Shown one piece after another: positions 55,826 to 64,000 of a stretch of 64,000 bases of DNA (position 1 is the stretch's first letter; the number at the start of each line of letters is the position of its first letter). The DNA is taken from assembly GCA_028753945.1 (NCBI GenBank), contig JAPNXP010000007.1, positions 4,712,001-4,776,000 of the forward strand. Reading direction: 5' to 3'. The DNA comes from Hexactinellida sp. DTS-2022 (taxonomy: Eukaryota > Porifera > Hexactinellida). The position numbers and the translations under genes are program-made. Below the pieces are notes generated by a model that made no database searches, was not told the DNA's origin, and was given only the letters and a program-made list of their open reading frames with translations.

Positions 55826-56062
55826 ATGGAATTGCTAGCTGCCGAACGCAAGGCTTCCAAACTAGACACTGAACAAATAACGAGTCATATATACGGGGGA
55901 AGTGAGATAGTGAAAAGGAAGAGGGAAATAGAGAATGCAATAGCAACAGATCCTAACTTCGATGTAGCTAACTACCATTACGAGAGTTTTAGGAAGCTGC
56001 TAGAAGCCTGCTGTTCATGTTTTGAGCCGCTGTGGGTGAAGCTCGCCTTTGGGGATTTTTAG
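55826..56062 (+). pseudogene. Orphan acyl-CoA oxidase N-terminal exon
   Basis: A strong acceptor (CTGTCAATTTTCAG) directly precedes ATG 55826. The first 60 residues resemble the start of peroxisomal acyl-CoA oxidases: LLAAERKASKLDTEQIT, an IYGG block, KRKREIENAI, and TDPNF. The similarity ends at about 56005 and the frame then continues with unrelated residues into the DIRS-like remnant. No other ACOX exons were seen in the remaining 8 kb. It may be the first coding exon of a gene continuing outside the window, or a gene fragment cut off by the retroelement insertion. Confidence 0.5.
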
Positions 56063-56339
56063 GATCCCTGGGACTGAGGCAGAGTAGAGGGTGAGCTACT
56101 AACTGGTTCAAAAGTGTCGGTCACGATAGTTGACTTGGCCAGAGAGGTACAATTATTAGACTCTCACCACTAGATCCTGGGCTATTTTATTCAATGTTCT
56201 GCCGATCACAATAATAAGAAACGTAAGGGCACTGTATCTTTGCCCAGTTCAGAGTGAATGCATTCACCGTATCACCGTGATTACAGTGGAATCCTTCCTC
56301 CAGCTCACATATATTTGTAACTGATGTGTTAATCGGCTG

Positions 56340-58265
56340 GCAAGGATATTTATACTGGGAGTAGTTGGCGAATCACACTCTGAAATATACGGGATAGAGC
56401 ATCGGCCATGGTATTGTCCTTCCCCTGGAATTGTTCGGTGTCACTAATATTTGTTTCTGGAAACACCAGTTCCAAAGTTGAAAATGCCCACTGACGCAGC
56501 TCCCTTTCTTGTTCGCGTAGGCCACTGCTGATTTGTAGTACATTCTGATAAGTACGTGTGCTTAGAGTGTAAACAGTTGAAGGCATAATAAAGACGCCCT
56601 TACTCCAGAAGATTTATGCAAGTTTGTTTTCGTCTGCATTCCATGCACCTGAGGCATTCTCCTGGTCGGTGGTCACAACCTAACCTGTCAAGCTGGCATG
56701 GGTGGCAATCTCCTGTGAGATTGGAGGGACTGTTACCGATGCCCCCATCTTACTTAAGGGGGTGTTCGACCCACAAAGTCAGATATTGTATATCTTGGGC
56801 CTCTAGGCGGATAACTGGATTGCAATTTACTGGAACCTGGCGAACTTGGGTCGCATCAGTCATTTGCAAGGCTCCGTGGTATAGCGGATCTCTTTGTTAG
56901 TGTAAAAGAGCTGAGAAACGCCAGTAGAGCTCGGAATGTTCAAGATCCCTTTACCTTTAGCTTTGGGGCTTGTTTCCTCTTGTTGGCTATGAAGTCCTGG
57001 TCAGTAGCTCATGATCAGTGAGGCCTGTGAGCACAATTCTTCTATGTGATTAGCAAAACCCAATAATATATAAATACAAAAGCGGTGCGTGAGATTTCCG
57101 TATGGGGAGGCTATTATCACCATACAGTATATGAGAATACATTTGTTCAGAGCCCTTCAGTTAGAGGCCAATAGGATTACATTTTGGAGAGGCTTAGCCT
57201 CTCCAATCCTGGAAGATTTGGGAAGGTTTTCGACTTCCACGTAAACTGGAGGCACCGAGACGCCTCTTATCTCACTGCTACGGCTAGGTATGCATCCTTG
57301 AGGTCTATACCCCTAGGCCCCTATCAAGAAATCGATTATTTGTAGACAGCCCAGACCTTCCATTTTTGAATGTGGTGTAGAAACGAAACTGCTCAGGGTG
57401 CCTAGGTTCAGAATTAGTATGTACTATCCCGATGTTTTTCGGGATTGACAAGATTAAATTTCCACTAGGGTCTCCATTACTGCTCCCTCGTGTATCAAGG
57501 AGGTAATCTCCCGATGTGCTATTTCATTCACCTCTGGTTTTATTTGAGGACTGGGGACCACATATATCTGTGGAAGGTGTAGATGAAATTGAATGAGCAC
57601 ACCTCTCATCAAGCTCAGTAGTACCACTTGGTCGCAAATGATCTTTTCTAAATTTAGAAAGAAGTGTGGGAGCCGAGCTGAGGATCGAACTTCCCGGAAA
57701 TAAGGAGGGAAAGATAGGTGAGAGGTGCATGTTTACGAATACTTCGATTTGTTTGGATTGTTTCGTAGGGGCGCGATACTGTTTATAAGCCTTTGGGGAC
57801 ATTCTCGCCCCAACTGGAGCTCTCTCCTCCAGTAGGCACCCCGAAATAAACTACTTGGATCGCCCAGGTGTGTATTGCCACTATTGGCTATTTTGGGAGC
57901 GAAAGCGTTTAGTTTGGGGTGTATATTTGTGAAGCCTATATTGGGGTTTGGATAAGTCTCCAAGTCGATTGGATATGTGCGGACCAAGCAAAAGTGTTGA
58001 ACCAGGTTCAGGCGTGAAGTATTAGCTCGGAAGCTAGACCTCGGTCAATTGAATAAAGCGTTTGAGCGCCTCTTCTCCATAATCGTAGCATTTGCTGAAC
58101 CGAAAGCACAAGGGATGCTTGGATGGTACTAATTATTTCAAAGTCATCTCCTTACTGGAGCGCCCTCATATTTTTGGTCAGCGGTCCAACTGCATAGAGT
58201 AGAACGCGTTGAAAACCAGTTAAGACCTCGTCATTTGTTTGATAAGCCGGACAACTTTGTTTAAA
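56340..58265 (-). pseudogene. DIRS-like (tyrosine-recombinase type) retroelement remnant
   Basis: Minus-strand frames recall DIRS-family elements. A gag-like part (about 58265-57990) has GFQRVLLYAVGPLTKNMRAL and LRLWRRGAQTLYSIDRGL. An RT-like stretch (about 57520-57200) has ILNLGTLSSFV and KMEGLGCLQ. RNase H-like sequence (56640-56350) has INLLE and FQGKDNTMADALSRI. Many stops and frameshifts. The tyrosine recombinase itself was not recognised. Ty3/gypsy cannot be fully excluded because the ADALSR motif is shared. Confidence 0.55.
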
Positions 58266-58884
58266 TTATTGAATCCACCTTAGGGACATTCATAATTCAT
58301 ATGTCTGGGCGTGGGAATTTGCAATTTCCCTTCCTGACCAAGTGGTTTAGAGGTTAAGTATTCGGAAATTTTTGGTGTCAAATTGAAATTGAAGTATTTC
58401 CTCTCAATATTCAACAAGGGAAGCCGGGTCGAAAGCGTTTGATATATTTGCTTGCCCGGATATTGGGAGAGGGCTAATCAGATGAGTCCTCAATGGTTTG
58501 TTGGAAACTAGTATTAATAATTAGAAATTGAGAAAAAATTCTCATTTTGTTGGATTGGTAGGCCAGTGCCTGTACTTCCGCCCTGACTAATAGGGTTGAT
58601 CAGAAATTGGAAGTTGTACTGTTCAGAAATCAATGTCCGAACAAGTACGCGTACAACTATAGTATTGTACCGGAATATTATGACGAGTGTGAAGTTAGCA
58701 GCGAAATCAGCAGCGAAATCCGAGCACACTTATGTAGCTAATAAAATGGAAACTAGAACAAATATCAATTAGTCCTTCAAGATTAATGGAGCCTACATGT
58801 GGTACATTGGCCCATTAAATTTTCAAAACATTTGGAGATTGGGTCACCCCATGATGAGTTTGCAAAAAGGGTCATTTTTTTCGA

Positions 58885-59625
58885 ATTTTGGCATGTAATT
58901 CTATACTGAGCACACTTTTTAACGTTATACAATGCAAACCAAGTCACTTATATAGTTCTCCTTTGGCACACTTTGAGGCTAGTAGCGGTATATTAGCTCA
59001 GGAAATTTTCAAACTTATCCGAGACCTGTTTATGCCAAGATGACTTTGCATAAAATTTGTATATTCATAAAATTTTTGCATTTAAGTTCTATACTGAGCA
59101 CACTTGTTAACGTTATACAATGCAAACCAAGTCACTTATATAGTTCTCCTTTGGCACACTTTGAGGCTAGTAGCGGTATATAAGCTCAGGAAATTTTCAA
59201 ACTTATCCGAGATCTGTTTATGCCAAGATGACTTTGCATAAAATTTGTATATTCATAAAATTTTTGCATTTAAGTTCTATACTGAGCACACTTGTTAACG
59301 TTATACAATGCAAACCAAGTCACTTATATAGTTCTCCTTTGGCACACTTTGAGGCTAGTAGCGGTATATTAGCTCAGAAAATTTTCAAACTTATCCGAGA
59401 TCTGTTTATGCCAAGATGACTTTGCATAAAATTTGTATATTCATAAAAATTTGGCATTTAAGTTCTATACTGAGCACACTTGTTAACGTTATACAATGCA
59501 AACCAAGTCACTTATATAGTTCTCCTTTGGCACACTTTGAGGCTAGTAGCGGTATATTAGCTCAGGAAATTTTCAAACTTATCCGAGATCTGCTTATGCC
59601 ATGATGACTTTGCTGACACATGTCT
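58885..59625 (+). repeat. 188-bp satellite, about four units
   Basis: The motif CTATACTGAGCACAC occurs at 58901, 59089, 59277 and 59465, an exact 188-bp period. Units differ by a few bases. The 62-codon frames in two units are repeats of each other without domains. The first unit joins sequence shared with 42425-42480 (GTGTGAAGTTAGCAGCGA). Confidence 0.95.
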
Positions 59626-60489
59626 GATTCCCTCTTCCAAACATACATTTGTTTATTAATATTCTAATACTACAGAAATGCTAATTATAAAAGTTTCTAA
59701 TATACTTCTTTATAAAACTAAACTGTGTTCTATTCTATTCAACTGTTGCTCCATTTAAAAACGCGGTCATCATGTTTCATATTGACAACCTTAATTAGAT
59801 ATTCTTTCTTTTATATGTGATTTTTATTATTTTTATTTTTATTATTTCTTCGTACAGGTGCCCTGGCCATACCTGTATACATTATGGGCTGAAACTTGGC
59901 ATGTAGGTGCGGAGTGATCGTATAATTTGCACCTGGGGTTACGATTTTTGATTATCACATTTTGGACACAGTTTTGACACCTTTCAAAATTTGTCTGGTC
60001 CATAACTCAAAAAATGTTTTACTAAACCCCAAATTTTTATTACACCATTGAATTCACCATAAAATTCTGCGTCTGATGGGAGAAGACAAATTTTCACAAT
60101 GGATTTAATTCATGCCACAAATGGGGTTTGAAATTTCTTTGTTTACTCACACTTCAGTTCGATTGAAAGTGTTTAATATAATTTATTGTTTCAACTTGTA
60201 ATATGTATATTGATTCACTTGTTAATTCGAGGTGGCTTCTATTCAATCGCAGAAATACTATACAATAGATAGAAACAAATTAATTATTCTGTCTAGTCAT
60301 ATGCATATTTTGACACTAAGTTATTCGATTGTCATAATTTAGATTAGGCCCTTCATAATTTTTCCACAAATTTGCATCTTGAGTGCTGCATTTCGAATTA
60401 TTTATAAGACCAGAATTATGTACTAATCAATAAAGTGCTTCTGTAATATTTGTTATTTTATTTATAATTGCGTCCCTTTGCCCGAGATC

Positions 60490-62372
60490 ATGGGCGGTCT
60501 GAGAAATTCGAGCATGCAATCTCAAGATTGGATTTACCATGGTCTGAAATCCGACCCAAACTCAGTTATTGTAATTGGCGCGATTCTTTCTCAATTTGGG
60601 GTATGTTATCTAAAATAATATTTAATAGGAATCGAACAACTATGAGGAAAAAGCTAATGCATTTTTGGCATAACAACAATTGTAATATTCAGGACAAAGT
60701 AAATGCGAACTACGATTCTATGGATTTAGATCAGGATAAAATTCAATTAATTGTTAGTTTTGACCGATCAAACTTGGGTAGTATTTTTCCTTCGACAATC
60801 CAACAATCAAATGACTCAATTCTGATCTCTACAAGTCCACAAAATAGTCCTCCATCACCGGTTATTAATGAAAAAGGATCTGGTATCATTGAAGCTGATG
60901 ATAATTTATTTTCTTTCAATTCTGAAACTCAACAACCTAACCGATTTATACTCACTCCTCAAGAATGGATCTCTATTAAGCCAAAAATTGGATGCAACAA
61001 ATTACTTTCAAATTGGACCTATATTTTCAACCAGAAGCTCAGCGTTTTTTTCCCCTATTGTGTAATCAAATTTATATACCACAGAATTAATGTGAATTCG
61101 AGTTTTCGCGAATGTCGTTTTATTGTAGCTCAAGCCGTTTGCAAATTTGCTGAATGTGTTAAATTTTCACTTTGGATTGATGAAGCGCCTCAATTTGAAT
61201 TGGATTATGTGACAGTTAATTTTTTTGCAGAAGGTGTTCTTTCAAATGAACACTTTGATAATAGAACTGCATACAGTCGAAAAATATCAGGGCAACAGCG
61301 AGAATCAATAGGCGAAAATATGTTAAGCATTTCAGCTATTAATTATCATTATGACCTTTTCAAGAACTCAGATGCTTTAGAAACTGCCAAGCATGGAAAT
61401 ATGAACCAGTTGCATTCAACGCATGTGCTACGAAAAATTAAGTCTCAACATTTTTCAAAACGTCGGTTCGATGATGATATGTGGGAGGATATTATTATTA
61501 CAAAGAAAACATATGACAGTGCAATAAAAGGGAAAGTTATTGATGGGTACCTACAAAAGATATCAAGATATCCTATTGTCATACACATGTATAGTGAGGA
61601 ACAATTACTTATCTTAAAGTCAATTGACAAGACTAAATTATCTCTACATTTGGATGCCACAGGTTCTGTTGTTAGAAAGATAGATAGAGACCAAAAAAAT
61701 TTTCTATACTATGCTCTAACATTAAAGCACCCAATAATGAAAATGAGCCCTATACCCCTTGCTGAGATGCTGAGTAGCAGCCATACTAATGTAGAAATTA
61801 CACACTTTTTACACAAATGGAGCTATGATGTGAAGTTGGTATTGAACCATGAAATCTGCCCCGCTCACATCGAAGTGGATTTTAGTTGGGTAATGCTGCA
61901 TAGTATCTGCAGGATTTTTAATAAAGAACAACTTGAAGATTATCTTGATGCTTGTTGGGATTTTATTCACAATTCACCACAGAAATTTGAGAAGAATAGA
62001 AGTGTACTACATATATGCTCAGCTCATTTGATGCACCGCATCAGCTATAAACTAGAACGTAGTATGAGAACTAGTAAAGTTGTCAAAAGATGCATTATGT
62101 TTGTAATGGCTAGGCTAGTATCGTCAACAAAATTTGAAAAATTTGAACAACTTTTCATTGCTCTATGTATGCTGTGTTTGTCGAGAAGAAAATTTCCAGA
62201 AATCAACCTTCATGTGAATACAATTGAAAATGCACTGAGATTTCGAGAGGAAGAAGTTACTAATGAATTTGATTATTTAGATGAAATAGATGAAGAACTT
62301 CCCAATGACTTTGGAGATGGTAAAAGTTACAAAGATAGATCTCCATTTGGTGATATTTTGATACTCTACTAA
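60490..62372 (+). CDS. MULE-like DDE transposase, main part (proposed spliced start)
   Basis: The proposed model is ATG 60490, a 37-codon first exon to 60600, a 92-nt intron (donor GTATGT at 60601, acceptor TATTCAG at 60692, phase 0), then the exon from 60693 to a stop at 62372. The unspliced frame is also open but has no ATG before 60603. Catalytic features: LHLDATG (first Asp at 61653), IEVDFSW (second Asp at 61878) and CSAHLMH (CxxH at 62016), as in Mutator-like transposases. Residues around 100-150 are Ser/Pro-rich. A one-base loss in the T-run near 62352 shifts the frame so that the rest (62373-62844) is cut off. The 44.0-46.4 kb copy is an older relative. Confidence 0.75.
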
Positions 62373-62844
62373 GAAAATGTCAAGAACGAATTAATGAATT
62401 AGAAATTAGATATAAGACCACATATTTTGAGGAAAACAAGAACTATTATCTACCAGCGTTACCTGAATTTTTAGTCATACATTATATGCCAATATGTCCT
62501 ATTTGGAGTAGTCTGATTTTAGGTCCAGTTATGTCACCAGGTGAAATCAATGTAAGGCATAGTAATGCAATCGTAGAAAATTGGATGCGAATTCTTAAAT
62601 CGAATATTCTTAACAACGAGAATAAACTTAGACCAGGTGATTTCTAAAGAAAATTGCGAGGAGGTCTAGAAGGGAGAATAAATGCTTTCAAATTTGGATT
62701 TGAGCCTATAAGTGACAAAGTTTTTAAGAGAACAAAGGATTTTTCTACATTTCAAGATACTACATTAGTAGAAGAGATCTGGCAAAAGCGAAAGAAAAAA
62801 AAGAGTACATATTTTGATAAAAGTATCCCCAAAACATTAGCTTG
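62373..62844 (+). pseudogene. C-terminal part of the MULE-like transposase, out of frame
   Basis: The continuation in another frame contains HYMPICPIWSSLILG and IVENWMRILK, with the third acidic residue at 62575. A TAA at 62647 interrupts it where the older copy reads Asp-Phe-Ile; it then runs to the stop at 62842. Thus one frameshift and one nonsense change separate this protein from an intact one. Confidence 0.75.
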
Positions 62845-63814
62845 AATTTTCTACACAAATCCGATGGTGTTAAAACTATCAGTGACAAGAGAAACTATAA
62901 ACAGACTTTTGAATGTAAAAAAAGTCATCTAAATTCTAAAATAAAGAACAAGCCTAATAGCAAAAAATCCAAAATTGCAGCCTGTGCCGACGCATATTCC
63001 TTTTGTGGCACTATATTTTGGTGGTGGTTTATTGATAGTGCCTCCAATGGAACATGCTGTCGGCACAGCTGCAATTTTGGATTTTTTTTCGCCAAGTCAT
63101 CAACGCCCAAGGTGTGAAGAACCATTTGTTAATTGGTCGGAGTCACAAGGAACGATTGTTGAATTTGAAGTATATTTCTATCATAAACCATCTAGAGTTT
63201 AATGCCATTCATTCATTTTGTATTGATAATATAATATATTATTAGTAATTTATTTTAGCAATGTTATCCAAGGTTGGTTGAATTGAGTCAACAAATTCCT
63301 TATATAATATTATTTTATTTAATCCATTGTATAGTAATACTACAATTAAATAGAAGCCAGCTGGAATTTATAAGTTGAATCAATATATTTATCGCAAGTT
63401 GAAACAGTAGAGTAAGATTTAACAAGTTAAATCAATATAATTATTACAAGTTGAAACAATAGAATTAGATTTAACAGTTTTACTGAAATTGAAGTGTGAG
63501 TAAACAAAGAAATTTCAACCCCCATTTATGGCAGAAATAAAACTCTTTATTCAAAGTTTTCTTCTCCCATCAGACGCAGAATTTTATGGTGAATCCAAAT
63601 GTGAAATAAAATTTGGGGGTTTAGTAAAATATTTTTTGAATTATGGACCAGACAAATTTTGAAAGGTGTTAAAGATGTGTCAAAAATTTGTCAAGAAAAA
63701 ATTGTAACCCCAGGTGCAAATTAGACGTCGACTCCGAACCAACATTCCAAGTTTCAGCCCTCTATGTATATAGGTGTGGCCAGGGCACCTGCTACGGAGA
63801 AATAAAAATAATAA

Positions 63815-64000
63815 AAATAAAGGCAGTAAGATTAGAACTGGGCCACTATACTATAGTATAGTCGGCACAGTAAAAATAAAAATAATAATAAAGGCAGTGA
63901 TTCCAATACTGGGCCACTATACTATAGTATAGTCGGCACAGTAAAAATAAAAATAATAATAAAGGCAGTGATTCCAATACTGGGCCACTATACTATAGTA
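63815..64000. repeat. 71-bp tandem repeat with perfect 18-bp palindrome
   Basis: GGCCACTATACTATAGTATAG occurs at 63841, 63912 and 63983, a 71-bp period. Each unit carries the palindrome ACTATACTATAGTATAGT, a GTCGGCACAG block and AAAATAATAATAAAGGCAG. The array abuts the right end of the MULE-like element and runs off the window. Confidence 0.9.

Larger units (their letters stand above)
59856..63791. mobile_element. MULE-like DNA transposon with long terminal inverted repeats
   Basis: The left end CAGGTGCCCTGGCCATACC and right end GGTGTGGCCAGGGCACCTG begin inverted repeats of about 330 bp (59856-60190 and 63440-63791) with blocks such as TTTGCACCTGGGGTTAC, TTGTCTGGTCCATAACTC and CTGCGTCTGATGGGAGAAG. 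The long terminal repeats plus a DDE protein with CxxH fit the Mutator-like group. The transposase at 60490-62844 is almost intact. The outer flanks also share TTATTTTTATT tracts, so the true ends may lie slightly further out. No target duplication was identified. Confidence 0.85.

Noticed and set aside
58355-58375. tRNA-like motif GTGGTTTAGAGGTTAAG
   Set aside because: It resembles a box A, but no cloverleaf or box B could be drawn around it; at most a degraded SINE.
59228-59604. Two nearly identical 62-codon ORFs
   Set aside because: They are the same frame in adjacent 188-bp satellite units; no domain, no start context.

Overview
The window is nuclear DNA of a multicellular animal. Three things show this: spliced genes with GT-AG introns, extracellular Ig, C-type lectin, EGF and FN3 modules on phase-1 exons, and an NLR-type gene with death-fold, NACHT and LRR regions. 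The sequence is AT-rich and packed with transposable elements. NLR genes plus lectin/FN3 receptors in an AT-rich, element-rich genome would suit an early-branching animal such as a sponge, but nothing read here fixes the phylum, so this is inference only.

Host genes. (1) 17.2-20.6 kb, plus strand: a single-exon 1114-residue death-fold/NACHT/LRR protein. (2) 33.2-41.3 kb, plus strand: exons of a modular extracellular protein, Ig then CTLD then CTLD then EGF plus seven FN3 repeats; every junction checked is phase 1, and the first (signal-peptide) exon was not found. (3) 47.6-49.2 kb, plus strand: an intronless, GC-rich VWA-domain gene with TATA box and poly(A) signal. (4) 5.8-6.5 kb, minus strand: a FLYWCH zinc-finger gene broken by one frameshift. 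(5) 55.8-56.06 kb: an orphan exon resembling the N-terminus of acyl-CoA oxidase. (6) 7.55-7.75 kb: a likely internal exon of an unknown gene.

Mobile DNA fills most of the rest. It includes a degraded Ty3/gypsy element (24.0-28.2 kb, minus), a Helitron helicase fragment (23.0-23.75 kb, minus), a KDZ-type transposon with a spliced transposase and a convergent Ulp1-like protease (50.4-55.3 kb), a DIRS-like RT/RNase H remnant (56.3-58.3 kb, minus), and two copies of a MULE-like DDE transposon. The older MULE-like copy (44.0-46.4 kb) is cut by a hAT element; the younger (59.86-63.79 kb) has about 330-bp terminal inverted repeats and a nearly intact transposase. A broken OTU protease ORF lies at 46.67-47.17 kb. 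Many non-autonomous hAT-type elements carry visible 8-bp target-site duplications, and pogo/Tigger-like MITEs are flanked by TA.

The most notable discovery is a short repeat (about 235 bp) carrying a complete hammerhead ribozyme core. It occurs at 3943-4177 and again as a head-to-tail pair at 26476-28021, inserted in the gypsy protease with a 6-bp target duplication. In the pair, the first unit has lost most of its ribozyme by deletion; the second keeps the ribozyme but is split by a near-perfect 1.08-kb palindromic element. Tandem organisation, ribozyme and target duplication together suggest a retrozyme-like mobile circular-RNA element or a ribozyme-bearing SINE.

Tandem DNA includes a 30-bp minisatellite with higher-order structure (13.6-14.4 kb), TGACCCAT arrays flanking 16.55-16.75 kb, a 188-bp satellite (58.9-59.6 kb) and a 71-bp array at the right edge.
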